Positions 36,847 through 48,635 of a DNA stretch of 64,000 nt are shown piece after piece (the stretch's first letter is position 1; every line of letters begins with the position of its first letter). Below the pieces are notes generated by a model. That model was not told the DNA's origin. It did not search any database and worked only from the letters and a program-made list of their open reading frames with translations. This DNA is from Sciurus carolinensis. Lineage: Eukaryota; Chordata; Mammalia; Rodentia; Sciuridae. The translations under genes and the position numbers were made by a program. The stretch covers positions 36,472,575 through 36,536,574 of the forward strand of contig NC_062221.1 in assembly GCF_902686445.1 (NCBI RefSeq). The letters are read 5' to 3'.

Positions 36847-37130
36847 TGGGGGTTGGGAGGGGTTAGCATTAGGGTTAGGGTTAGGTTTAGGGTTAGGGAT
36901 AAGGAGTGTGGTAAGAATGAAGGAAAGAAGGATTGTATAGAGGGAAAAGAGGAGGGGGAGGGGTGGGGGGGGAGGGAAAAAAATAATGAATCAAACATCA
37001 TTGCCCTATGTAAACGTATGATTACACAAATGGTATGCCTTGACTCCATGTACAAATAGAGTAACAACATGTATCCCATTTGTATACAATAATAAAAAAA
37101 TCTAAAAAAAAATAAAAATAAAAATAAAAA
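36847..37130 (+). other. L1 3' UTR with G-rich tract and A-rich tail
   Basis: After the ORF2 stop come a telomere-like array (36869-36898), then a purine tract with long G runs (about 36950-36977), the block with CCCTATGTAAACGTATGATT, and 'tgtatcccatttgtatac'. An A-rich tail with ATAAAA units ends at about 37130. The G-rich tract occurs in the L1 copies at 1.3 and 40.0 kb as well. Confidence 0.9.
36869..36898 (+). repeat. Telomere-like TTAGGG array inside the L1 3' UTR
   Basis: Five contiguous hexamers, TTAGGG x2, TTAGGT, TTAGGG x2, preceded by a partial GGTTAGCA. The related L1 tail at 39918 keeps only GGGTAGGGTTAAGG at the matching place. It lies inside an L1 3' UTR with normal L1 sequence on both sides, so it is not a chromosome end. 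Confidence 0.9.
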
Positions 37131-39409
37131 GCATTGTTTCATATATATGTCACCTTCAAAAGATAATTCATGACTCCAGAGCTTTCTTTTGGCATGCAAT
37201 AAGAACCTTTAATGTTCTGAAATGTCTAGTGTATCTATCATTTATTGAGGAATTCGTTCTTCACTAAAACACTCACTGTAAAAATTGTGGCATTGGTATG
37301 ACCAGAGGACCACAGTCCCTCAGGTTTTTTAATGAAGTTCTTATATCAGTATTAGCACTCATAATAGATATAAATGGAAAGTGATGTTTTAAAATATAGA
37401 TAATTAATTTCATGACATACCAATTAAATCAAACTTTCATGGTAGAGGGGTCCAGATATTGGTCTTCTTAAAATGTCCCTTAGATGATCCAATTGTACAG
37501 TGGAGTTTAAAAACCATTGACTTATTGGTGAATGCACTACTTTGTGTTTATTGTTGTTTTTTTTTTCCTTCTTAATTGTTTTTACATTAATTAGTGTGCA
37601 CGGAATCATTATTTCCTTCTAGATTTATAGCAAGGTTAGATGCCAAAAGGCCTCTTTGGAGTTTCAAATTTAAAATATAACTTTTAGATCAAAAATGTTA
37701 TGAATATGCATCAATTCAACTATTCAAACAATTTACTTACCAAGAATTGCATTTTGTATTATAGCTCATACTCATCAGTTTTTGAATTAGATCATAAAAG
37801 AATCATTTATTTTTATTGAAATTTTAGTATGAAAGAGGTAATTAGGATTCATTTTCTTACCCAAGCTACGCTAATATTTCTAGAATGCAAGTACTAGAAA
37901 GTACCTTTGCTTGGAAAGCATATAATTCCAAGTTTTAAATTTCAAAGAGGGAATATTGTCTAATATAGAGAATTTCAGCAAAAGGGGAGCAAGAATAGAA
38001 ATGCTGTGTTTGAACCTTCTTGTCATGTCCCTACTACTAATTTTTAGTTCTGTGACTGAAACATTAACTATCTCTAATTTTTAGTAGTCTCAATTTAGAA
38101 TTTAGTATTATGAGAAGTAAATGATGCATCCTATACACCTCAGAGCAAATTATTCTCTACTTGTCTCCCCATCATTTCTAATAGTATCTTACCATGGATT
38201 GTGTCTAATGTTAAAACAGTATTTATGGTAGATCTTTGTTTTCAAATAATCATTTTCTTATATGTGGAGTTAAGTGTCTTTGATATGAAAAAAATCACTT
38301 CTACATTTGTAGTACAGGAATTGCTCGTGAACCATACAATATTTTGTAGTTTTATCTTTCTCAGCTTTGTGATGATGTGATACATCTCTGGAGACAGAGC
38401 AAATTCTGATGTAGGCTATGTAGTATGTGATAATGAAGCAATGAATACCAAGTCAAGAAGAACAACAAGCCTTCTAAATAATGTCGATACATAAAAAGTA
38501 GCATGATCCATTCTCTTTTTTGTTAGGACTTCAGTTTCAACCTTGAACTTCAGCAACATTTACTCATGCTCACATGTAAGCATGAAAGATGTAAAATCAT
38601 ACTAACGCATACATATGGATTATAATTAGATACAAACTTTACATTGTATTTATTATTAAGATTTCTCCCACTCATTCAGTTTCAAAAAAACTGACAATAA
38701 ATCTGATAAATAATAATGCAATAAGATCTTTTGATCACATTTATCTATACACACCAAAATACTATTAATAGATCCATATAGAACAAGCAAAGATTGTATT
38801 CAAATTTGAAGTATAATCCAGCATTTTAAAGCTTTCTCTTTCATCCCTCATTAGGTCATACAGGCACTTAGAACCTCATGATTCCACACTACAGTAGCAC
38901 GGTAGTACATGATTCCAATCTACAGTAGTAGATTTCACACTATGGGAGATTGATTCTATCTCTTCATATCTCTTGGGTACTGCTCCTTTGGCATACTGCC
39001 ACCACATCTCTCTTCACTATGGCAAAATCTTGTTGGTTTCTCTGCATCCACTTGTTCTCCTCCAACACATTACTTTCAAATGAAACTTTGTGTTAATTCA
39101 TCCAATTCTGCAACTACACTTTGATAATGTCTACTTAAGCAGGAGTATTTATCACATGTTAGGAGCTCTTGAGATTATCAAGAAATGAAAAAACAGATGA
39201 TGAAAAGGGAAAGAATTCTGCATATAACAATTCTATGAAGAAATCTTTTCAAAAATTAATGCTTGGAAAAATGCAACTTAATCTTCCAATAAAACTTTAT
39301 TGTGGACCTATTTGAATAATAATATAAGTTGTTAGTGTGAAGATTTATGGAACCTACTGAAAGGTCTACAACCAGTGAAGTCATATGAGAAAGCAAATTA
39401 AGTATTCAA
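37131..39409. other. Intergenic, nothing identified
   Basis: AT-rich. Includes a small imperfect tandem near 38877-38940 (catgattcca...ctacagtag repeated twice). No gene or nameable transposon. The 61-codon antisense frame at 37424-37609 is chance. Confidence 0.5.
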
Positions 39410-39915
39410 TCAGGTTAAAGATGTTCATATAGCAAATATCCTGGCCATATGCCCTACTAGAAAATATTAATTAGAGTGTTCATTCCAGTATTATTTGTAG
39501 TATCAGGCAGTTACAGGAAACCTGGAAATTTAATTACTAGGGAGATAGATAGGAAAAGCTGGTGCATTATGTTCAAGGTATGAAAATTATGAATTGATGT
39601 CACCATGGATCTTAACAAGGAGCTTAACAAAAATAGTAATAAACACAATTTAAATGATAAATATATTTAAATGGTAGCCTATGGAGTTGGGAAAGAAAAT
39701 AGAAGTGGAATATGGGAGTAAAAGAAACAAACTAGCAAGTAATGAAGAAGAAAAAGCATCATATGAACCAATGAAATAACACAGGCATTTAAATTCTTTC
39801 TCTGAGATTTAAAGCAAGCGCTAGTTAGACAGGTGAAAAAAATGATTTTAGTTGAACCTTGGAGTAATGTGAAGTAATATTGGACTACATGAAGGAATTG
39901 AACATGAACTTTGAT
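39410..39915 (+). mobile_element. Ancient L1 3' fragment
   Basis: Resembles the late ORF2 region and 3' UTR of an old L1: 'gttcattccagtattatttg', then a 'gttacaggaaacctggaaat' block and an 'agaagtggaatatgggag' block. Too decayed for any frame. The young L1 tail at 39916 sits just downstream on the same strand. Confidence 0.5.
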
Positions 39916-40128
39916 TTGGGTAGGGTTAAGGAGGGTGGTAAGAATGGAGGAAAGAAGGATTGTATAGAGAGAAAAGAGGGATGGGAGGGGTGGGGGGAAG
40001 GGAAAAAAATAATGAATCAAACATCATTGCCCTATGTGAATTTATTATTACACAAATGGTATGCCTTGACTCCATGTACAAATAGAGAAACAACATGTAT
40101 CCCATTTGTATGCAATAATAATAATAAA
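39916..40128 (+). mobile_element. 5'-truncated young L1 (3' UTR only)
   Basis: Only the last ~210 bp of an L1. It starts at about the telomere-like spot (GGGTAGGGTTAAGGAGG), then the purine/G-rich tract (39976-40002), 'ccctatgtgaatttatt', 'tgtatcccatttgtatgc' and an AATAATAATA tail. Close to the tail at 36.9-37.1 kb. A short GGAATTG match on both sides (about 39894 and 40139) may be part of a target duplication, but is weak. Confidence 0.9.
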
Positions 40129-40879
40129 AAGATAAAATGGAATTGGCATAAAGCTATCTCAACAAAAGAAAACCTTAAGAACCAAACTAACAGCCTAACA
40201 GCCATCAGGTATTGGTCTTATGACTCCCTACTTGAAAAATACTTCAAGGTACTTCACATGAAAAACAAAATCACTTGATTCAGATTTATTTAGGCCAATA
40301 TCATGGTAATATTAAAATTGAGACAGTTCAAAAAGAAATGATTTAAGTCTCCATCTATGTTTCTAAAATCATTTTGACATTGAGAAGATAATTCAAGGCT
40401 TTAGAAGGCATTTTAAAGCAATTTTTGAAATTTCATTGTATGACCTTATATTATTCACAAAGACTCTATATTTTTCAGAAAGGCACTTTATTAGAGGGTC
40501 TTAGAGAGACCTGTGGGGGTCTATTGCACTCACTATCAGAAATATGCCTATAATGGTGTTTGTAGCTTAGCAATTTTTAAAAGAGGTTTTATTTCTTATA
40601 GTAGTGATTTGTTCACAGTTAAATTAAAAAGAGAGTTCCATATGTCTTCTACCCTTAATGGTCTCCTCCACTATCAAAACTCTTCACCAGAGTGATAGTC
40701 TTTTTACAATTTGTGTATCTATGTTGACACTCATTGTTACCCCAAATCCCTGGTTTACATTGGGATTAACTATTTTTGCTATTCTGTGGATTTAAACAAA
40801 AACATATATATGCATTTGCCATTATACTAACATAAGAATATTTTTACTTCCCTGAAAATGTTGTCTGTCCTACCTATCT
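40129..40879. other. Intergenic, nothing identified
   Basis: No gene or nameable repeat. Frame 40513-40695 is short. Confidence 0.45.
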
Positions 40880-41570
40880 ATTCCACCTTTTCCCCAATCA
40901 GTACAAGCACTGATATTTTTACTTATTTCACAGTTTTTATTATTCTAGTAGAAATTAGATGGTATGCAGACTTAACATATTGACTATTTAAATTTAATAA
41001 TAGGTATTTAATGTTCCTTATATCTTTTAACAGTCTTATGGCACAATTTGTAGCACTGAATAATACTGCATACTGTGGTCATACCAGTTATCTACCCCCT
41101 CACATACCAAAGGATATCCTTGTAACTTGAAAGTTTTGTATTTAAGAATAGAACTGCTAAGAACTTCTTTGTATACACCTTAATGGTGAAATAATTTTTC
41201 AATATATTTAGGTAAATATCAAAGAAGGAAAACACTAAATTCTACGGTAAGAACATGTCTATATTTGTGAGAAACTGACAAACCGTCTTACAAAGTAGAT
41301 GCCCGTTTTTGCATTCCTACAAGTGATGAACAAGAGTTCCTTTTGATCCACATCTTTGCCAGTCTATGACTTCATCATGACTTTGGATTTTTGCCATTTT
41401 AATAGGTATTTAATTGTTTTAATTTTGAATGAGCTACTGACACTTGTTGAACATCTTTTTATATTCTTATTTGATGTTTATATATTTTCTCTGGTGTATT
41501 CCCCATTCAGATCCTTTGATGATTGGGTTATGTATTTTCTTGTTGAACTTTAAGATTGTGAGTTAGGTTT
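40880..41570 (-). mobile_element. Ancient L1 fragment, antisense
   Basis: On the plus strand this reads like the antisense of an old L1 ORF2 3' part: 'gcactgaataatactgcata', 'gcattcctacaagtgatg', 'tccacatctttgccagtc', 'tgccattttaataggtat' and 'gttgaacatctttttatatt', then 'ttcagatcctttgatgat'. Decayed; no frame remains. Confidence 0.7.
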
Positions 41571-41774
41571 TATTCTGAATTATGGGTACTTAAACAGATA
41601 ACCAATTTTCTTTGTGAAAAACATAAATATATGTGATTGCCTTTCAAGAAATGTCTTTCTAAAACCTACTTAGATATATGCTCACTACCCATGGGGAAAT
41701 AGAAGACCAAACCTCTCACAATATGAAATTTTAGAATTGATTAGAGATTTCATCTTTATTTAAAAAATCATTGC

Positions 41775-44460
41775 TGGAGGTTTTCAAGATGGTAGAATAG
41801 AGAAGGTCACTTTCCTGGTTGCTCCAGGGTTTGAAAGCAACCAGACAACTTCTCAGCAAGGTGGGTGAGCAAAAAAATAAAGGCAGGGATTTTATTGAAT
41901 TTTAATGCTGAACACTCAAAGCAGATTGGGAAGTCAGGAGGTTGGATATAATAAAATACAGAAAATATCACCAGCACCACAGCTGGTGCCAAAACCAGAT
42001 GCTCCACACAGAGAAGGTCCTCTTTGAGCAAAGTTGAGGGATAAGGGAATTAGAAGAATACTATTTTTAGGAGGACTGAGGCATCTTTTGGTACAGAGTG
42101 TTTAGAGATCAAAGACACTGCCTGACTAAATTTAAAGGTGCCCTGCATAATAATATCCTTTTCTGGAAAAGAAGCTCCATCTCTCCTTGCTGTGTGTGGC
42201 AGACAAAGAAAGGAATCATTCTGCAGTCAAGGTGTGGGGACCAGAAATTTAGGGAACCAATTCCTGGCACCCTGAGTTTGACCAAAAATACAAGCCAGGC
42301 AATTCCACACTGCACGACATAGTGTGTGCCTAAGTGACCAGGAGAAAATCCACAACTGGTCGTGGAAACACATGTGGTTTTCCCCCTGCCCCTCTACTCC
42401 CACTGCTTGCAGAACCAACTAGGAGAGATGATCCTGGCCAGGAATTCAAAAGAATAGGGGTAGGAGAGAGTGAGTTTGAAGACTAAACCTGAGATCAGGA
42501 AAAATTATGTCTGCAGGTGACATAGTAGAATAAGAATTGGCTTCTCCACCACATGAGTGGCACCCAGGGAAGATCCCTGGGTTGCAATCTTCCAGAGTGC
42601 ACCCACAATTACTGGGCCCTGGATGTGCACTGATTTAAATTCTGTAGATTAATTCACATTCAGTGAAAGACCTGGTGCCTACCCAAGTCTAAACCTCAGC
42701 TCCAGGAATTCTGTGTAGATGATTAACTCTCTCATTCTAACAACCCCACCTTGATGGTGCAGAAAGCATCTTGCTCCAGACAATCCCATTTAACACTGAT
42801 AAGAAGGCAAACTGAAAAACTTTTGAACTCTAATGGAAACAATTTTTAAAAATTTTCATGAAAATATTTTTGCCTCCTTTTACTTTTCTCTGTTTAATTG
42901 TGACCTTAATGACTTATGGACATTTATACATATTCATATTTGTTTTCTCTCATTTCTAGCATTTTGAAGACAGTTATTTTTCATGGATAAGTTTTTGAAG
43001 ATTTTTGATTATTATGTTTGTTTCATTTTGTATTTTTAATTTTTAAAATGTTCACTTTCTTTATATTTTTTTCTCTCACTTTTCTGTTTCCTTTGATTCT
43101 GTTTCTCTTTTCTTTGGCTAACAGCCAATCTCTGTTGTCTCTTTTTAATACTGTCTTTAATTTTTTACTTCTATTCACTCTCCTCCTTCCTCATAATCAT
43201 CACATCCTACATAACTTCTGTTCTCCCTAGCATTCAAAATTGTAAATCACTTTGCAAACTCACTGTTCTTATTGTGGGAAATACCTGATCATATCATTTA
43301 AGTTTATTGTGACAACATTGTAAGTGTCATAGCAGGGATTATTTGGTTTATTGCTGTATATTGTTTGCACTGATTGTTGTTATTATTTGTCTCCCCCTAA
43401 TTGGTGATATACTGGAAACCTTCAGGGACACTATAAATCCACAGGGTAGAAACTCTACTACCTCAGATCCATACTGTTAGATGGATAGACATGAAAACAA
43501 CATGAAAAAGTAAGGTAAAAAATTACTAGAAACAAAGAAACTTCAATGACAGAATCCATTGGCACCATAGTGGAAAAAGTGTCAGAGAAGGAGTTTCAAA
43601 TGTATATAGTGAAAGTAACCTGTGAGGTAGAGGATGATGTAAGGAGTGAAATCAGAGAGAAACTGTAGGATGTGAAAGATCAACTCAATAAAGAGATAGA
43701 GATTCTTTAAAAAATCAAGCCAAATTCCTTGATATGAAGGAATCGATAAACCAAATTAAAAATTCAATGGAAAGCATCACCAACAGACTAGACCACTTGG
43801 AAGATAGAGTTTCCAGCAATGAATACAAAATATATAATCTTGAAAATAGAGTTGATCATGGAGAAAAGATATTAAGAGACCATGAACAGGACTTCCATGA
43901 TATGAAATAATCTAAAAAGACCAAATTTAAGATTTATTGGAATAGACAAAGTCTCAGAGATACAAACCAAAGGAATGCACAAACTTTTCAATGAAATAAT
44001 AACTGAAGGTTTTCCAAACTTAAAAAATAAAATGGAAAATCAGATAAAGGAAGCTTACAGACCCCAAATATACAAAATTACAACAGAACCATACCAAGGT
44101 ACATTATTATGAAAATGCCTAACATAGAGAATAAGGATGGAATCTAAGGACTGCCAAAGATATATGAAAGGTAACATTTAGAGGGAAGCTAATCTGGAGC
44201 CCAACTGATCTCTCAACCCAGAACCTCAAAGTTGGGGGTACATGGAATAATATATACCAAACTTTGAAAGAAAATGGATGCCAGCCAATAGCACCAAGCA
44301 AAATTAAAGTTCAGAATTGATGATGAAATAAAAATCTTTTTTTCCTCCAACATTAATGAAGAGGGTCCTAAAAATATTGCATCATGATTTGTAACACTAA
44401 GAAGAGCAAGACAAGGGAAAAGAAAAATAGAAGGGATCATATAACCTATAATTACTTAAA
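41775..44460 (+). mobile_element. Older L1 with 5' UTR and ORF1 but no ORF2
   Basis: Begins with a 5' UTR (YY1-like CAAGATGGTAG at 41785-41795, then 'agaaggtcactttcctgg'). It runs through a long pyrimidine-rich 5' UTR part (42850-43220) and then the block 'ggtgatatactggaaacc' that also precedes ORF1 in the 30.7-kb L1. A decayed ORF1 follows to about 44340. It then stops in unrelated AT-rich sequence: ORF2 and a 3' end are missing. Several frames inside (for example 41807-42031 minus, 42098-42322 plus, 43018-43230 plus) are by-products of the UTR. Confidence 0.8.
43492..44345 (+). pseudogene. L1 ORF1 remnant, older subfamily
   Basis: Corresponds along its length to the ORF1 at 31.3-32.3 kb: 'gtcagagaaggagtttca', 'ctcaataaagagatagag', 'ccaaattaaaaattcaatgg', 'ccaaatttaagatttattgg', 'tacaaaattacaacagaacc' and 'tttgaaagaaaatggatgcc'. 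It has many stops and indels and no usable frame. It breaks off where the family's sequence would continue with 'ttccatgataaacaaa'. Confidence 0.8.
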
Positions 44461-44704
44461 TATATTTTTGAATAGCGAACTCAATATATTCATTATTTTC
44501 TCTGGTAAACCCTTTTCTTCTCTTGTTACATAATAGTATTTCTATGAGCCCATTATTTTTACTTAACCTTCTCTTTAATTCTAAAAAATATTTAAAATTA
44601 TTCTTTTATAAGGATAGCTTTATTCATTGAGATGTATCATAATCAACTTTTATTTCTATCCTGAGAGATAAATCTTATTTATGATTACATAAATATATCT
44701 GAGG

Positions 44705-45127
44705 CATTATGGTTCAAAAATGAGGTGTCCCCCAAAACTTCCTGTGTTATTCAAGAAATATTCAGAGACAAAATGATTGAATCATAAGAACCATGATGTT
44801 ATAAGTTAATCCTAGTTGTTTCAATGAATTAATTGGGTGGTAACTTTTGTCAAGTTGGGCATGGTTGGAGTAGGTGGGTCATTCATTGAGTGAAAGCCTT
44901 GGAAAGAACATAGCCGATTCCCGCTTTTATCTTTCTCTGCTTTTTGGTCAACATAAATGAAGCCGCATTCCTCCACCATGCACTTTTGCCATAAGGCTGT
45001 GCCTCACCTTGGGCCAGAGCAATGGAGTCAGCACACTATGGACTTAAACCCTTAAATAATGAGGCAAGTTCTCTAAGTTCTTCTTGTTGAGTATTTTGGT
45101 CACAGTGTCTAAGAACTGACTATCACA
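44705..45127 (+). repeat. 5' LTR of the MaLR element
   Basis: Starts 'cattatggttc' and ends GACTATCACA. Contains 'tgaggtgtcccccaaaac', 'ttgggtggtaacttttg' and 'caatggagtcagcacac', shared with the other LTR and with the 26.6- and 60.0-kb copies. Confidence 0.8.
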
Positions 45128-46563
45128 GAAATTGGTACCAGGACCAGGGCTTACAATGTGTTAAACAGGACCACGTGTTTCAGAAATCTTTGGATGTGAT
45201 TTAAAGGAGGAATTTGAAAAAATTTGGAGATGCACTGTAGAGTAGCCTTAGAATGTTATAAGCAGAGGTTAATGATTTATTCTTGTAGGAGTCTAGAAAA
45301 TCAGAATGCCAGTAGACATGAAGACAGTAAAGAATATGCTCATGGGACTTCAGAGAAAATTTAGAAACCTACTGGGAATTGAACTAGAGGCTATTCATGT
45401 TGAATTCCAAGAATTAACTTGCCTACATTTTTTTCTATCTTCTGACACCATGTGCAAGGTTAAATTTTAAAATGATAGACTAATTAATCTGGCAGAGGAA
45501 TTTTCAAGGCAACATAGCATTCAGGTGGTGGCATGGTTAGTGATGATCAGGAACAGAAAACAAAGAAAAATATATTTTTTAAAACTTGTAGTGTGTCCAG
45601 AATAGTAAATAGAAAACTAAAGTGAAGATAAGTGTGGTTGTTACAGCCACCAAAGAGATGCTAACTATTTTGCACATAGACAATGGGAATAATGGAATGA
45701 GGTCTTCGCAGGAATTTTCACAATCACACCAATTGCAAGCTCAAGGACACATAAGAAAAAATTTGGTGGGGCGAGATTATGGGGACACCTTGCTTTTACA
45801 GGGTTCTAGGAAGTTGTTTAATCATTTCAACTGTCATGGTACTCAAAGGCTGCTGTATCCATGATACCAGGAGTCTCAGATACTGCTCAATTTGGTGACA
45901 GATGTTGATATTCACCTGGTTCAGCAGGAATACAGGGTACTGGAGTAAAGAGCTTATGAATCTTTCAGTGAGATTTCAAAGGATGTCCTGGGAGAATAGG
46001 CAAAGGGGCCTATGGTTGAAATCCTTGTGGGCTGTCCTGAGAAACTGTCCCTGAGAAACATGAAGGCTGTAAGTGTGAAAACAAAGCTGGAATGGAGACC
46101 ACAGGTATTAAGAAATGCTAGGAATATGGACATGGACTGTCTGCCAAGGAAATCTGTTGGCTAGAGAGAGAGTCAGACTAAAAGAGAGGCTATGAACATT
46201 TCAACCAGCAAGATCAAAGGTACCAGCAGCCTCTTTGGAAGTCACACCTTGACATCATGTATTCCTGGTGCCATATGAGTATTTATAGGGTCTGTCTTCC
46301 TGGCTGTGTTTCTGACTTGTTTTGTTCCCAACTCTTCTTTTTATGCTCTATTTCTCCCTTTTGGAATGAGAATGCTTATTCTGTGCCATTGTATATTACT
46401 TTTGTGCAACTTGATTTTTATTTTTATGGGGCCTTACAGTCAAGCATTTGCCCTGAATTTCAAAGAATTCATTGTACACGAACTTTTGAGTAAGCAGGAA
46501 CTATTGAGACTAAGAAACAGTTGGAACAGATTAAAGTAGTTTTAATTATGAGAAGTACATGAA
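45128..46563 (+). other. MaLR internal region
   Basis: Non-coding internal part between the LTRs. The frames at 45622-45864, 46257-46493 and 46306-46539 are short, have no gag- or pol-like motif and are by-products. Confidence 0.7.
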
Positions 46564-46992
46564 TATTATGGCATGAATATATAAGATGTCCATCAAACGC
46601 TCCTGTGCTAATGCAGCAAAATTCTGAGGTGAAATGATAAGACTATAAAACCTAGAATTCTCTCAGTTAATCCTAGTTCGAATGAATTACTTGGGTGGTG
46701 ACTGTAGGCAGGTTGGGCTTGGATGGAAGAGATGGGTCATTGAGAACCAAGTCTTGGAAGAATTCTTCTTCCCTGTAGCCCCTTCCCCTTTGACTTTTCT
46801 GGCCAATATGAATGAAGTAGCATTCTTCTTCATACACTTCTACAATAATGTTCTGCCTCATCTTGGGCCAAGGGCAAGGAGTCAGCAAATCATTAACTAA
46901 ACCTACGAAACTATAGTCAAAATAAACTTTTTCTTCTCTAAGTTGTTTTTGTTGGGTACTTTGATTGCAGTGATGAAAAGCTGATTAACACA
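46564..46992 (+). repeat. 3' LTR of the MaLR element
   Basis: Starts 'tattatggcatgaa' and ends GATTAACACA. Carries 'acttgggtggtgactg', 'gttctgcctcatcttggg' and 'aataaactttttcttctc', the last holding the AATAAA polyadenylation signal at the expected place. Confidence 0.8.
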
Positions 46993-48480
46993 TTCATTTT
47001 AACTTTAATATCATATTTTTCACCATTCCTTAATAGAAAACAGCCTATTATGCCTCATGTTATGAGCCAGAAAATTATTCTGACATCCATTTTCATGTCA
47101 AGTAAAATTCAAACAGCCAACATTTTTCTATAGAAGGTAAAATCTCAAATATTTTGAGTATATATGTCTATATTTCAATATAGCGTATATAATTTGCCTT
47201 AGATCACTTTGAGTAAGTGATAAAGGTTGTATTTTCTCTCTCAGAGAATGAAGATAATCACATCATCAGATTTTTCTTACAAAATTTATTGCACTGAGAA
47301 TTTATTTTCCTCATATGAACAGAATTGAAAAACAATCCTGACAAAGAATTGTATGTCTCTGTTTCATTTTTCTGATAAAAATGAATTGTACTTTTAGACA
47401 GATAAATTTAAAGAATTCTCAATATGGCCCAAAATATATTCTAGTGCTATACATAAGTAAATTTCAATAGAAAACAGCCGTAGTTTGGTTTGCATATAAA
47501 GTACTTAAGTTTCAAGCAATCTTCTAATTGGCAGCTCAGAAGTAAGCTTTGTATTAAGTTGATTTTGATTTTTCATTTTTATGAGGAGTCAGGAAATCTT
47601 TCAAACTTACATAGAGGCAACTACTACCATAATTCCTATTAAGTTTTTTGCAAGATAACTATAGTCTTATTCTAAGAATCACTAGAATTCTCAAAAAATT
47701 TTTGTTAGAATATATGTTTTTCTCTTTTTCTTTCAGTTAATAAGATTACATGTGACTCAGGCTGAATTATGAATGATGTTTTGGAAAAAATAAACCAGAT
47801 TTTATTTTTGAGGCCAGATTTAAAAACGAGTCAAAGAAAATATTAACAGTTCCCAGTTCAGTAAGTTTTGGCCCAAACTAAAGAAAACAATTTACGAATT
47901 TTAACTCAAACCTAGAAAATCAATTTCTTCAGCATGAGAAATTTTTATAGTTACCTGCTTTTAATCTACAGTTCTGGTTCCATTTTGGACTAAAATAAAT
48001 AATATTTTTCAGAACTATCCTTTATAGTGACTGGAGGGTGTTGAATTGAAGATTTACCTTACATATAAGGTCAAAAATTTCTTAGTCTTTTATTAACCTT
48101 TATCTTGTCAAATAATTCTGAGAGAGACTTTCTTTTGTTAATAATGGAAATAAAACTTCAATCACTACTTAAAACAAATACTTTAATCCTTCTCCTAGGG
48201 AAACCTCCCTTATTTTGTTTGTATAACACTTGATAGAACGTTCCCACTTATTGACCAAAACAATTGTAATTTGTGATCTAATTTCCATGTTCCAATGAAG
48301 TGGATGCTATTCATAACATTAGGTAAGTACATTTATTTGCTTCCAATTAAACAAGTCAAAGTGAAAACCAAATGAACATACAGAAGAATTTTGTGATTAT
48401 TAATCAAAGCTGACTTAAATCACAAAATCACAAAAAGTCTACCATACTCTATGACATATTTCAAAATAAGCAGTTGAGTA
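46993..48480. other. Intergenic, nothing identified
   Basis: AT-rich. No gene or nameable transposon. Confidence 0.5.
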
Positions 48481-48484
48481 TGAA

Positions 48485-48635
48485 CGTTTCCACACTTGGA
48501 AATAATTAATATTTGAAGAGATAGAAGTGCTTATTACCGTGATTTGATAATTTCATATCCTATACAAATCTCAAATTACCATATTGTACCCCATAAAAGT
48601 AACACTTTTATATCTCAATTAAAAATGTTTTAAAC
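48485..48635 (+). mobile_element. L1MA-type 3'-end relic
   Basis: 'gtgcttattaccgtgatttg', then 'ccatattgtaccccataaa' and 'tatctcaattaaaaatg' match the 3' UTR end and A-rich tail of old L1MA-type elements. Non-coding. Confidence 0.65.

Larger units (their letters stand above)
30690..37130 (+). mobile_element. Near full-length LINE-1, inactive
   Basis: A complete L1 layout of about 6.4 kb: GC-rich 5' UTR (30690-31285), ORF1 (31286-about 32335), short inter-ORF with A run, ORF2 (32392-36846), G-rich 3' UTR and A-rich tail (to about 37130). Both ORFs carry frameshifts and stops, so it cannot move. The RT region is partly duplicated. An 11-bp sequence TTCATATATAT occurs at 30670-30680 and 37138-37148 and may be the target duplication, but the left flank is TA-rich so this is weak evidence. 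It is the largest single feature in the window. Confidence 0.96.
44705..46992 (+). mobile_element. Nearly complete MaLR-type LTR retrotransposon
   Basis: Two diverged LTRs in the same orientation, 44705-45127 and 46564-46992, flank ~1.44 kb. That is about the size of a MaLR internal region. The join after the first LTR reads 'aattggtaccaggacc', as in MaLR internal sequences. Further inside, 'gaggaattttcaaggcaac' and 'agcattcaggtggtggcatg', 'gatttcaaaggatgtcctgg' and 'tctcccttttggaatgag' follow the remembered MST/THE1-type internal region in order. MaLRs are non-autonomous relatives of ERV-L. No protein frame remains, and none is expected to work. No clear 5-bp target duplication survives. The LTRs differ a lot from each other, so it is old. 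Confidence 0.82.

Noticed and set aside
36869..36898. Chromosome end or telomere fusion point
   Set aside because: Only five hexamers, all inside one L1 3' UTR with continuous L1 sequence on both sides.
36795..37199. 134-codon antisense frame over the L1 3' end
   Set aside because: Reads through the reverse of the G-rich tract, the TTAGGG array and the A tail; low-complexity translation.
39679..40020. Frames of 113 and 132 codons on opposite strands over the L1 tail
   Set aside because: Both read through the purine/pyrimidine-rich L1 3' UTR; no protein similarity.
43018..43230. 70-codon frame rich in Phe and Leu, membrane-protein-like
   Set aside because: Falls in the pyrimidine-rich part of an old L1 5' UTR; the hydrophobic look comes from T-rich codons.
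44705..46992. An intact endogenous retrovirus with gag, pol or env
   Set aside because: The internal region is only ~1.4 kb, matches non-autonomous MaLR internal sequence and has no retroviral protein motif.
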